42,865 bases of DNA from NCBI GenBank assembly GCA_003162425.1, contig PMOK01000321.1, positions 2,086-44,950 on the forward strand, read 5' to 3'. The number at the start of each line of letters is the position of its first letter. The stretch's first letter is position 1. Positions 1-8,792 of this stretch are shown here, in pieces. The position numbers and the translations under genes are program-made. Source of the DNA: Bryobacterales bacterium (lineage in GTDB: Bacteria > Acidobacteriota > Terriglobia > Bryobacterales > Bryobacteraceae). The notes under the pieces are model-generated. The model was not told the origin of the DNA. It saw only the letters and a list, made by a program, of their open reading frames with translations, and searched no databases.

Positions 1-806
1 GTGAGCGCATTCGCGGTGGTCTCGTGACCGGCCAGAAATAGCGTCAGGGCTTCATCGCGCACCTGTGTGTCCGTCATGCCGGCGCCATCGCCTTCTTCGT
101 CCTGCGCCAACAAGAGCATGGAAAGCAGGTCGCCGGTATCCTCTCCGCTCTTGCGCCGATCGCGGATGAGGCCGTAGATGGTCTGATCCAGGCGGTCGCG
201 CGCCTTTTCGAAACGGCGAATGGAGGGCAGCGGCAGTTTCTCGAGATATTCCGAGAACGGCATCAGCAGCATGCGGAACATTTTCAGCACGGTGGTCAAC
301 GCCTGGCCGATTTCAGGCGCCTCGGATTCCACGTCGGCGCTGAATAGCGTCTTGCCCACCACCGCGAGCGTCAGCCGCATCATTTCGTCCGACATCTCCA
401 GCGTGCTTCCGGATTGCCACCGGTCGCGCACCCGCACGGCGCAATCGCTCATCACCACCGCATATCCCGCCAAGCGGTCCCGATGAAAAGCGGGCTGAAC
501 CAAGCGACGTTGGCGCAAATGGAATTTGCCCTCACTGGTCAGCAAGCCCTGACCGAACAGTATCCGGGCGCGTTGCAGAGCGCGGCTCTTGGTGAAATTG
601 GCCTGATTCGTCACCAGAATGTCCCGCACGAAATCAGGATGGTTCACCAGATAGGCGTGAAACGAGCCCAGCCGGAAATACGGAAGGTCGCCGTATTTCT
701 TAGCAGTTTCGCACAAAAACTCAATCGGCCTGGCGCGGAATGAAGGTAGATTTCCGAGAATTGGAAGATTCCTCGGCCCTCGAGGTTTTTGCGTTGTGAG
801 CTGCAA
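1..806 (-). CDS. Cytochrome P450, C-terminal part beyond the window
   Basis: This is the N-terminal 268 codons of a cytochrome P450, a haem-thiolate monooxygenase. The reverse-strand translation opens with a proline-rich entry ([16 protein letters not shown]), continues with an [15 protein letters not shown] stretch and an [13 protein letters not shown] helix C region (the WxxxR-like segment that contacts haem propionate), and reaches the I-helix oxygen-activation motif [11 protein letters not shown] at the window edge. The ExxR and Cys haem-ligand regions lie outside. The first in-frame start after a stop is TTG at 806; no ATG or GTG fits better, so the start is uncertain. The gene is divergent from the neighbour at 848 with about 40 bases between them. 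Substrate cannot be judged. The family call is secure. Confidence 0.9.
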   Translation of the reverse strand, partial: MQLTTQKPRGPRNLPILGNLPSFRARPIEFLCETAKKYGDLPYFRLGSFHAYLVNHPDFVRDILVTNQANFTKSRALQRARILFGQGLLTSEGKFHLRQRRLVQPAFHRDRLAGYAVVMSDCAVRVRDRWQSGSTLEMSDEMMRLTLAVVGKTLFSADVESEAPEIGQALTTVLKMFRMLLMPFSEYLEKLPLPSIRRFEKARDRLDQTIYGLIRDRRKSGEDTGDLLSMLLLAQDEEGDGAGMTDTQVRDEALTLFLAGHETTANAL

Positions 807-847
807 CCTTCAGTCTAACAGCCGCCTAATGGCTGCAACATGAAACA

Positions 848-2131
848 ATGGTTGCAATGCGCCGGTGTACAGTCCTTTGTCTGGTGATGTCTGCCTGGAT
901 GCTCGCGGGTTCCAACCCCGTCCGTTTTCTACGCGCAACCGATGTTCAAGCGGTCACCGCAGCTCTTGCCGCAGGGCCCGAGAAGCTACCAGAATTCACA
1001 GATGCAACGGACTGGGACAACTGGATTCGCGAACGTGACACGGTAATCCGTGGCCGCATCGATCACGGCATTGAAGATTCGCTCAGCGAGCTCATCCTGT
1101 TTGGCACGTCCTTTCCCGCACCGCCTAAGTTAGCCGCAGCAGCCGACGCGGTGAATGCCGCCGGAGATTTGACCGCCAACGCACGTGCGCGCCTGGATGC
1201 GTTCATCCAGGCCGTTGACCAGCTCGACTCCGAACGGTTTCGCATAGTACTCGAATTCCTGCGCCGCCAACGCATCACGCAGGATGAACTGCCGGCTTTC
1301 CTTTCCGGTATTGTGCGCCGCTTCGCTCTGGAAGAAGCCGGCCTAAAGAAGAAACAGGCCCGCGCCGACGTCGGCGTCTCCCCGGAAACGTCTCTGCTCA
1401 TCAACTACGCCATCGAAGAAACGCTACGCGCTTTGAAGAGCAGCCGCGCTCTTCCAGCACACATCCAGCGCATCGCTGTGATTGGCCCCGGCCTGGATTT
1501 GGCGGGTGATCCCGACGTTAACGATTTCTGTCCTCCGCAATCCATCCAGCCCTTTGCGGTGCTCGAAGCCGTTCTGCGCCTGGGTGCCGCGACGCCCACC
1601 GAGGTCCAACTCACGGCAGTCGATTTCAATCCGCTAGTTGTCTCACACTTGCGAACTTCAGTGGTGAAGGCTCAGGGCGGGCACAGCTACGTGCTCCAAC
1701 TTCCGCATCCGGCAGGCTGGAATGCCACCGCAATTTCTTATTGGCAGCATTTCGGAGATACCATCGGCGCACCCGCTGCACCTCTCGCCGCTCCTTCCGG
1801 GATAGAGCTGCGCGCGGTCGCAATGAAACCCCAAATCACCGCCCGCATGACCGTGGATGATCTGAATATCGTCACGCAAACGCTCGAAACAATTCCAGGT
1901 CAGGAATTCGACCTGGTGGTGGCAACCAATCTATTCGCTTACTACACGCGTGTCGAGCAAACGCTCGCTCTTACCAGCATCGCCCGCATGCTGGCGAGCG
2001 GTGGGATTTTGATCTCGAATGGCATTTCGTCAAGTATCAAGCTCTCGGAATTCGAAGACCTCGGCGCGCACCACGTCTCCTATTCGGATTCCGACAGCGG
2101 CGACGACCTGGTGACTTACAAACGCCGGTAA
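848..2131 (+). CDS. Exported protein with a SAM-dependent methyltransferase-like domain
   Basis: The 427-residue product begins with a hydrophobic stretch typical of a signal peptide (MRRCTVLCLVMSAWMLAGS), followed by a mostly helical N-terminal region (about 40-200) that I do not recognise. From about residue 207 there is a class I methyltransferase-like core: IAVIGPGLDL as motif I, an acidic TAVDFNP strand end as motif II, and FDLVVATNLFAYY plus LASGGILISNG resembling motifs IV-VI, similar to CheR-type enzymes. The combination of an export signal and a SAM-binding fold is odd, because SAM is not expected outside the cytoplasm. The N-terminus could instead be a membrane anchor. A second ATG at 857 would also preserve the signal. 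The gene is convergent with the methyltransferase that ends at 2135. Confidence 0.6.
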   Translation: MVAMRRCTVLCLVMSAWMLAGSNPVRFLRATDVQAVTAALAAGPEKLPEFTDATDWDNWIRERDTVIRGRIDHGIEDSLSELILFGTSFPAPPKLAAAADAVNAAGDLTANARARLDAFIQAVDQLDSERFRIVLEFLRRQRITQDELPAFLSGIVRRFALEEAGLKKKQARADVGVSPETSLLINYAIEETLRALKSSRALPAHIQRIAVIGPGLDLAGDPDVNDFCPPQSIQPFAVLEAVLRLGAATPTEVQLTAVDFNPLVVSHLRTSVVKAQGGHSYVLQLPHPAGWNATAISYWQHFGDTIGAPAAPLAAPSGIELRAVAMKPQITARMTVDDLNIVTQTLETIPGQEFDLVVATNLFAYYTRVEQTLALTSIARMLASGGILISNGISSSIKLSEFEDLGAHHVSYSDSDSGDDLVTYKRR

Positions 2132-2134
2132 GCG

Positions 2135-3118
2135 CTACACCGGATGGCACTCGATCAGCGAATGCATTTCCGTTGGGATGACGCGAGTCAGTGAGAAGCC
2201 CGTAGCAGCCAGCAGCGCGCGAAACTCCGCTTCACTGCGTTCGCGCCCGCCGAGCACCAGCATCAGCAGCTCCATAAGACCGGCTGGATATGAGGACGAA
2301 TCAACTGTGCTCTCGCACAAAAGCAGCGTGCCGCCGGGGCGGATGGCGCGGCGCGCGTTGCGCAGAATCTTGGCGGCATCATCGTCCGGCCAATCGTGAA
2401 TAACGCCTTTCATTAAATATGCGTCGGCGCCTCCGGGCACGGATTCAAAGAAGTCGCCGCCCACGATTTGACAGCGTTCCGCGATTTCGCCTTTCAAGAT
2501 GCTTGCAGCCCCCGCTACCACCGAGGGCAGATCGAAAAGGACCCCGTGGAGCCGCGGCGTAGCTTCAAGAATGCCTCGTAGCAGCCCTCCCTCCCCGCCT
2601 CCCACGTCCACTAATCGCTCGAAGCGCGAGAAGTCATAGGCGGCCGGCAGCGCCTGGCTGCTCCATTGGGTGCCCTGCGTCATGACAGCATTGAACAGTG
2701 CTGCGTCCTCCGCATGCGAGGCCAGGTACTCGAAAAAGCGCTCGCCGAAAATACGTTCGAACGCAGGCGTGCCAGTGCGCACCGATTCGTACAGCTCTCC
2801 GAGCGGACGCCAGAGAAAAGGTGCAGTTAAGAACATGGTGAAGTTGCGTTGCGACTGGGGATGATCCGTGCGCAGCGCGTCTGTGAGCGGCGTGTTCGAG
2901 AAACGGCCGTCGGGTGTGGCCGCGAACATTTCGAGCGTAGCAAGAGAGCGCAATAGACGCTCCAGCGTTGGTGCGTGCGCGCCGCATTCAGACGCCAGCT
3001 CGACGGCGGTCTTGGGGCCGGAAGCAAGCAGGTCAGGAATGCGAAGCTTGGCGGCGGTATACATAGCTTGCGCGGCAATAATGCCGGGCCAGATGTATTC
3101 GCTGGGATTAGTGGGCAT
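2135..3118 (-). CDS. O-methyltransferase, plant-COMT/hydroxyneurosporene type
   Basis: This 327-residue protein is a SAM-dependent O-methyltransferase of the family 2 type. Its N-terminal half is the winged-helix dimerisation domain (AAKLRIPDLLASGPKTAVEL..., then LERLLRSLATLEMF). The catalytic half carries the SAM-binding glycine motif LVDVGGGEGGLLRG, GGDFFE, and the MKGVIHDWPDDDAAKIL segment whose His-Asp is the usual catalytic base region, followed by IRPGGTLLL. A longer frame extends upstream, but the family's N-terminus matches MPTNPSEYIWPG, so I start at 3118. That ATG overlaps the last 11 bases of the kinase gene, pointing to translational coupling. It is probably the third gene of a sigma factor-kinase-methyltransferase operon. 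The substrate is unknown, perhaps a small phenolic or polyketide. Confidence 0.85.
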   Translation of the reverse strand: MPTNPSEYIWPGIIAAQAMYTAAKLRIPDLLASGPKTAVELASECGAHAPTLERLLRSLATLEMFAATPDGRFSNTPLTDALRTDHPQSQRNFTMFLTAPFLWRPLGELYESVRTGTPAFERIFGERFFEYLASHAEDAALFNAVMTQGTQWSSQALPAAYDFSRFERLVDVGGGEGGLLRGILEATPRLHGVLFDLPSVVAGAASILKGEIAERCQIVGGDFFESVPGGADAYLMKGVIHDWPDDDAAKILRNARRAIRPGGTLLLCESTVDSSSYPAGLMELLMLVLGGRERSEAEFRALLAATGFSLTRVIPTEMHSLIECHPV

Positions 3119-5537
3119 GCATGATACTCCGTAATTGGGCGACAAACGGGTGTTGCGCGAAGAACTTGCCGTAGCTCGACTCGGCGCATCGCAAGCCTTG
3201 ACGCGCCACGTCATAAGACTCTTGCTCCCGATGCGAAACCGCCAGCAACTTGGCGAGCCGCAGGTAGATCTCGACTCGATCCGCCGGTTGGCGAGGCAGT
3301 TCCTTCTCGCTCGTTTCCAATGCAGCTCGGAGATGCCGCTCGGCCGAGTCATGCGAACCACCGTTTGCCTCGACGATTCCTGACAGCAGATGGAACCTGA
3401 CTTGATCCGTCGGCGCGGTCGAATCGGCCCGGACTTGCGCGCTCACCTTTTTGAGGCGAGACAAGGCCTGAGGTCTGCCAGCGAGCGCTTCGTCCGCGGC
3501 GAGCTCGATCTCCAGTTGGCCGCCGCTGCCCATATACGCGGTCGGCCGTTGACTCAGCAGATCGAGTGCCTCTTGAAGCCGGCGCATGGCCTCGATATAG
3601 TTGCCGCGTATTCTGGCGCCCAGAGCCAGCGCGTCCAGCGTAGGAAGGATCTCGATCGGCGGACCGGGTTCAGCGCGTAAGATCCGCTCAGATTCTCCGA
3701 GCAGCCGTTCGCCTTCCGTTAAGTCGCCCTGGCGCAGACGCAGCGCTCCAATGCGGGTGTTATTAATCGCCGGCCACAGCTTCGCCTGTTCGGGCTGGGT
3801 TGGGCCGTTCGCCGCTGCCTCCCGAAAAAGCTTCTCGGCTTCTTCCAAAGGCGCCCCGCTTTTCGCCGCCATGAATGCAGTATTGTTGATGATCGTGCCG
3901 ACACTCAGATCTGAGCCGTAGACCCGTGCCAACGCCATCGCTTCGCGGCATGCCGCCAGCGCTTCCGTATAGTGACCCTGAAAGGAGCACGCGTTGCACA
4001 GACCAGCATCAAGGTCGGCCGCCTTGCGCGAAGATCCCGCCCCGGCTCGCCTGAGCACCTCCAGGGCCTGTCGTATGAGAGCTTCTCCCTTCACCGGATT
4101 TCCCAGAATCGCGTAAGTACTCCCGAGCGTTCCAAGCAAATCCGCCTCTGCCGCCGGATCGTTCGCCAATTCTCGTGGGACTCGCTCGGCGGCGTTATCG
4201 AGAATGTCGTTGAACTGGATGGCGCGGCTCTGCCCGCGTAACGGGCTGGTCCAGGTGGAACTGGCCGAAAGAAATGTATTCTTGGCAAAATCGCTGACGC
4301 GTTGCGCGCGCGCGGCTTGTTCGCGGGCCTGCGCGGCTTCATGCAACGAGAAAATGGTCAATCCGGTCAGCGCCAGGACGGCCGCGCAGGCAGTGGAAAC
4401 CGCGAGCCAATGCCGGGCCACGAACTTGCGTGTTGCGTACCAAGCCGTTTGGGGCCGCGCCAGAATCGGACGGCCATCGCGATATCGCTCGATGTCGTCC
4501 GCCACCTGCCGCACTGAACCATACCGCCGGGTGGGTTCATTTTCCAGCATTTTTAGTAAAATGGTGGATAGATCGCCGTTCAGCAGCCCACGCAGATTTT
4601 GGTAAGAAGCCGAGCGGCTGCTGGCCGCTTCTTCCGTGAGCACCGTTGCGGGCGGGGTTGGGACCACATCTCCCGTGGCGCGATTCAGCTCGCTCAATAC
4701 CGAGTTAGGATCGCCAAACGGCCAGCCCCCGCACAACAGCTCATAGAGAACCACACCCAGCGAATAGATGTCGGTAGCGATGTTGAGCCGTTCGCCCTTC
4801 AGTTGTTCGGGACTGGCGTAACGGGGAGTGAGCATGCGGACACGCGTTAGCGTGATGTCGCTCGGCCGGGCTATTAGCGAGGCCGTGCCGAAATCCAGCA
4901 GCTTCACCGTGCCTTCGGTGTTTACCAGGATGTTGCCCGGCTTCAGATCGCGATGCACAATCAGGTTGCGGTGCGCATAGTCCACTGCTTCCAAGACCTG
5001 CAGGAACAGACTTAGACGGGCGTCCACGTCCAGCTTTCGCGAGTCCGAATAGCGGTCCAGCGACTGTCCTTCGACGTACTCGGTGATCAGATACGGATCG
5101 CCGGCCGAGGAAACGCCGCCGTCCAGCAGCCGCGTGATGTTGTTGTGGCTCAGTGTGGCCAGCAATTGGCGCTCGATTTCAAATCGCCGCAGGAACTCCG
5201 GTCCGCCCAGGTGCGCAGCCATGATTTTCAAGGCTACCGTTTGTTCAAACTGGCCATCGGCGCGCTCAGCCCGATAGACGGTGCTCATGCCGCCGCGTCC
5301 AAGCAATTCCACCGCCCGGTACGCGCCGAACTTGGCGGTGGGAACGGCGATCGAGGCTGCGGGCGGGACCGCCGCAGCATTCCGCAGTGACGCATTCGCT
5401 TGCAACAAAGACGCGACCTCTTCCATCAGCTCGGCGTCCCCCTGGCAACGGGCTTCGAGCCAAACCAAGCGGTCTTCGCCATTAGGCAACGAGCGGGCTT
5501 CGTGAAACAAAGCTTCGACTTGATCGATTCTGGCCAT
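3108..5537 (-). CDS. Membrane Ser/Thr protein kinase with TPR-like extracytoplasmic region
   Basis: This 809-residue receptor-like kinase has a short acidic N-terminal helical region common in acidobacterial kinases, then a complete Hanks-type kinase domain at about 70-340. The glycine loop is LLGRGGMSTVY, the ATP lysine is K104 in VALKIM, the catalytic loop is HRDLKPGN (D197), the Mg-binding motif is DFG (215-217), and the activation segment ends in YASPEQ. A single hydrophobic segment (WLAVSTACAAVLALTGLTIF) at about 380-400 anchors it in the membrane. The remaining 400 residues are alpha-helical with TPR-like repeats (GDLTEGERLLGES, GNYIEAMRRLQEALDLL). It follows the ECF sigma gene by 20 bases and shares its 3' end with the methyltransferase start. 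Its likely role is to couple an external or protein-binding signal to phosphorylation, possibly of the neighbouring sigma factor; that link is inferred from context. Confidence 0.93.
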   Translation of the reverse strand: MARIDQVEALFHEARSLPNGEDRLVWLEARCQGDAELMEEVASLLQANASLRNAAAVPPAASIAVPTAKFGAYRAVELLGRGGMSTVYRAERADGQFEQTVALKIMAAHLGGPEFLRRFEIERQLLATLSHNNITRLLDGGVSSAGDPYLITEYVEGQSLDRYSDSRKLDVDARLSLFLQVLEAVDYAHRNLIVHRDLKPGNILVNTEGTVKLLDFGTASLIARPSDITLTRVRMLTPRYASPEQLKGERLNIATDIYSLGVVLYELLCGGWPFGDPNSVLSELNRATGDVVPTPPATVLTEEAASSRSASYQNLRGLLNGDLSTILLKMLENEPTRRYGSVRQVADDIERYRDGRPILARPQTAWYATRKFVARHWLAVSTACAAVLALTGLTIFSLHEAAQAREQAARAQRVSDFAKNTFLSASSTWTSPLRGQSRAIQFNDILDNAAERVPRELANDPAAEADLLGTLGSTYAILGNPVKGEALIRQALEVLRRAGAGSSRKAADLDAGLCNACSFQGHYTEALAACREAMALARVYGSDLSVGTIINNTAFMAAKSGAPLEEAEKLFREAAANGPTQPEQAKLWPAINNTRIGALRLRQGDLTEGERLLGESERILRAEPGPPIEILPTLDALALGARIRGNYIEAMRRLQEALDLLSQRPTAYMGSGGQLEIELAADEALAGRPQALSRLKKVSAQVRADSTAPTDQVRFHLLSGIVEANGGSHDSAERHLRAALETSEKELPRQPADRVEIYLRLAKLLAVSHREQESYDVARQGLRCAESSYGKFFAQHPFVAQLRSIMHAH

Positions 5538-5557
5538 TGGGAGCGAATCAGCTCATC

Positions 5558-6148
5558 TTATCCGGCGGATGGTGGTGGTGCGGAAAGCCGCCGGTACAGC
5601 CAGGTCTTGGCGAATTCCAGGTCGCGGTCGATGGTCGCGCGAGAAACGTCCAGAAGCTGGGCAGTCTCCTCATTGGTGCATCCCAGGAAGAATCGCAGCT
5701 CGATCACGCGCACTTTCCGTTCCTCGAGAGCTTCCAACTGATCCAGAGCGACATCCAGCGCGAGCATTTCATCGCTGGACGCATCGATCCACGCCATTTC
5801 CTCATGCAACGGCACTCGGACGCCCGATCCTGGCCGTTTCAGAGCCCGTGTCTGGCGCGCGTGATCAATGAGAATCATCCGCATCAACTGCGCGGCGAAG
5901 GTGTAGAAGTGCCGCCGGTTGGTTAATTGGACGCCCCTTACTTGTGCGAGGCGCAGGTACAACTCATTCACCAATCCGGTGGCTTGCAGAGTGTGGCCGG
6001 CAACCTCTCGCCGCAGGTAGCCGATGGCGATGGCGTGCAGGTCCTCATAAGCCAGCGACGCCAGGCTGGCCAATGCCTCGCGATCGCCTTCTTTCCATCG
6101 GTGCAAAAGCCGGGTAATCTCGCGCTCAACCGGAACGTCGGGTGGCAT
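5558..6148 (-). CDS. ECF RNA polymerase sigma factor, TIGR02999-type
   Basis: This 196-residue protein has the two-domain ECF layout. Region 2 covers about 8-95, with YEDLHAIAIGYLRRE, the LQATGLVNELYLRL segment and HFYTFAAQLMRMILIDHAR. Region 4 covers about 130-190, with the helix-turn-helix GCTNEETAQLLDVSRATIDRDLEFAKTWLYRRL. The ATGLVNELYLRL and MRMILIDHAR segments are typical of the group usually found with Ser/Thr kinases in Acidobacteria and Planctomycetes, which lacks a classical anti-sigma factor. No anti-sigma gene is present here. It is the first gene of a unit continuing into the kinase and O-methyltransferase. The upstream region to the divergent subtilase is 114 bases. I see no convincing promoter in it. 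Confidence 0.93.
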   Translation of the reverse strand: MPPDVPVEREITRLLHRWKEGDREALASLASLAYEDLHAIAIGYLRREVAGHTLQATGLVNELYLRLAQVRGVQLTNRRHFYTFAAQLMRMILIDHARQTRALKRPGSGVRVPLHEEMAWIDASSDEMLALDVALDQLEALEERKVRVIELRFFLGCTNEETAQLLDVSRATIDRDLEFAKTWLYRRLSAPPPSAG

Positions 6149-6262
6149 GAATCGGAATGCTTAGGGGTTACTAGTATCTTAGCGCGATGGCCGATGGGGC
6201 GGTTATCCATCAAGAATGAGGCGTTTCGGAAGTGGCTTGCGCTATGTAGCTGAAGGATATCT

Positions 6263-8620
6263 ATGTCTTTATCAGTTGTGAGCAGATTCATGCTTTATTT
6301 GGCGGTGGCGGCCGCGAGTCTTCCGGGTCTCGACTTGGTGCGGGTTGAAACTCGGTCCGATCAGGCTTCCGCAAAGTATGGGGTCAGCGGAAAAGGCGTG
6401 ATCTATGCCATGCTCGACCGCGGGATCGATTGGTAGAACAACGATTTTCGTAATGCCGACGGCACCACCCGCATCGCCTATATCTTCGACTTGACCGATA
6501 GCACCGGCGCCAACGCGTCGAACAATCCTTACGGCGTAGGTACTCTCTACACTCAAACCCAGATCAACCAGGCGCTCAAGGGCGGCACAGCCATACCAGA
6601 GCGCGATTACCTGGGCCACGGCACGGCCAACACCGCGGTTGCAGCGGGCAACGGCAGCAATGTTTTGAAGTATCACGGTATCGCGCCGGAGGCGACCATC
6701 ATTACCGTGAAACTTGTGAACGACGCTACCCCTGCGCACGGCGACACACCCGCGATTCCCTTTTTCTACGATCCCAGCCTGATCCCAATTGCGATCCAGT
6801 TCGTTGTCGACAAAGCCAAAGAGCTTAACATGCCGGTTGTAATGCTCATGGATATCGGCTCCATTGGCGGCCCGACGGACGGCACCAGCACCGTTTCGCG
6901 CGCCATTGACGCGGCGGTTGGCAATCAACCCGGCGTGATATTCATCGCGGCTTCGGGCGACGACGGGAGCTCGGCCAACCATGCCGCGGCCAGCGTGCCG
7001 GCCGGTGGCAGTCTTACATTGAAGCTGAAGAAGGAGATGACCGGCGGAGCAATTATCGATCTGTGGTACGCCGGCACAGATGCCTTCGACGTAAAGATCC
7101 AGACGCCCGACACTTCTTACGGCCCATTTACGGCGCCCGCCAACGACTCTGGCGATTTTGAAACCAACCTTTCGGAGCTGGGCTACTATGCCTGGGGCGC
7201 GAATGTACTGAATGGTGCGGGCGCTCTCAACGGCAAGCGCGAGATAGAGATTAACTTGAACGACAACAGCCCCAATGGCGAATACTCAATCACTCTAATC
7301 GGGCGAACGGTGGTGAATGGCCACTTCGATGTAACCATGAATCCTTCGGACCAGGCCGCCTCCACGCTCAATTACTTTGAAAACTACGCCGTCCCGGGGA
7401 GCATCACGGATTTTGGCGCAACCCGCAACGCCGTCGTCGATACGTGTTACGTTATCCGCACCAGTTGGACAAGCGTGAACGGCCAGCCGGCAGGCCTACC
7501 GGCCAACCAGGGCAGCGTCGGGCAGATTTGGCCGGGCAACAGTCTGGGGCCGACCTTCGATGGACGGCGTGCCATCGACGTTAGCGCCCCTGCGGAAGCC
7601 ATCATGACCGCCTACGATCCGACGTCCTACTGGGCCAGTAGCGCTTTCATAGGCAACGAAATCAGTGATGGCAAGGGACTGTACGGAGCGGCCGGGGCGA
7701 ACAGTTCGGCGAACCCGGTCACCGGGGGCATCATCGCGCTGATGCTCCAATTGAATCCCAAGCTGGATGCTTTCACCGTAAAGGATACCTTGCATAAATC
7801 AGCGCGGTCCGATTCCTTCACGGGAGCATTGCCAAGCGCGACTTGGGGTTACGGAAAGATCGATGCCGTGAACGCCCTTGGCATAGTGCACAATACGCCG
7901 CGGCCCATCGTTGGGTCTGTGGTGAATGGCGCGAGTTTTGCCTCTGGGGCCGTATCGCCCGGCGAAATGTTCACCATCTTCGGTTCCAACCTCGGGCCTG
8001 CTACGCTCACTTTTCACGATGACCTTAGCTGGGACCAGCGCTTTATCGGAGCCGTCAACGGGACCGAAGTGCTGTTCGATGGCGTTCCGGCGCCCATGGT
8101 TTACACCTCTCCCGGCCAGATCACTGGCGTTGTTCCTTATGGTGTCGCGGGCGAGACGTCGACACAGGTTCAAGTGTTGTACGAGGGCGTCTACTCGCAG
8201 GCGGTTGCTGTCCCTGTGGCGGCATCCAACCCGGCGTTCTTCATGGCGCCTGGATTCAGCAAGACGCAGGTCGCGGCCAACAATGCCGATGGCACGCCCA
8301 ACTCGCCCAAGAATCCCGAGTCGCGTGGCAACACGCTAATCATGTTCGCAACTGGCGAGGGCCAGACCAATCCTGCCGGAATCGACGGCGCTCCGGCTAA
8401 CTCCACTCCCTACCCGCAACCGGTGTTGCCTGTGTCCGTGACAATCGGCGGAGTGCCGGCCACTCTCCAATACTATGGCGCGGCTCCCGGTGAACTCGCC
8501 GGCGTGATGCAGCTCAATGTGCAGATTCCGGCCAATGCTCCTACGGGCACAGCGGTACCCGTGAGCGTAACCGTCGGGACCGCTCCAAGCCCGGCCAATG
8601 CGACGTTGTCGATTCACTAA
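6263..8620 (+). pseudogene. Secreted subtilisin-like protease with TIGR03437 C-terminal domain, interrupted by in-frame TAG
   Basis: Reading from ATG 6263, which has an AAGGA ribosome site just upstream, gives a signal-like N-terminus (MLYLAVAAASLPG) and the start of an S8 peptidase domain up to DRGIDW. A TAG at 6434-6436 then stops translation after 57 codons. The same frame continues with NNDFRNADGTTRIAYIFDLTD and runs uninterrupted to TAA at 8618, for 786 codons in all. Catalytic residues are recognisable on both sides of the lesion: Asp52 (AMLDRGID), His119 (LGHGTANTA) and Ser481 (GANSSANPVTGG). The oxyanion-hole Asn is replaced by Asp233 (ASGDDGS). The last 240 residues are the Solibacter-type domain (SVVNGASFASGAVSPGE...FTIFGSNLGP). 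A TTG at 6491 could only give a product lacking the catalytic Asp. One base substitution or a sequence error explains the interruption. Alternatively a small amount of readthrough product is made. Confidence 0.85.
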
Positions 8621-8626
8621 GTCGCT

Positions 8627-8774
8627 CGTCCCCTTGCTCACGCGCGGGGCTCCCAGAGCTGGAATATAGCCCGCGCGTTAGTGTTAGGGACTGAGAAAAA
8701 ATCCCGGGATCGCGGAGTTGGCAGGCGAAAGCGCCTGCCAACCGTTTTTTTCTCAGCCCCGTCAGCAAGGGAAC
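8627..8774. repeat. Nested intergenic palindrome, degenerate copy of the 33 kb repeat
   Basis: The 25 bases at 8627-8651 are identical to 33018-33042, the left arm of a perfect inverted repeat found elsewhere in the window. A decayed complementary arm follows at 8668-8691, and a second decayed one at 8755-8774. Between the latter lies another palindrome: CTGAGAAAAAA at 8691-8701 pairs with TTTTTTCTCAG around 8746-8756 and encloses an 11-base-pair hairpin. The structure fits a small non-coding mobile repeat of the REP/MITE kind inserted between two convergent genes. No transposase is present. Confidence 0.7.
8717..8751. terminator. Intrinsic terminator between convergent genes
   Basis: A perfect 11-base-pair stem (8717-8727 with 8732-8742) with an AAAG loop is followed on the plus strand by seven T residues. 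It lies downstream of the subtilase gene. The A-run at 8696-8701 gives a T-run on the minus strand as well, so the hairpin could also stop transcription coming from the SDR gene. Confidence 0.75.
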
Positions 8775-8792
8775 AAATCAAGCGGTAGCGAA

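Noticed and set aside
6272..6982. A 236-codon minus-strand frame opposite the subtilase
   Set aside because: Its translation matches no fold and mirrors the protease codons; the plus strand has the catalytic motifs.
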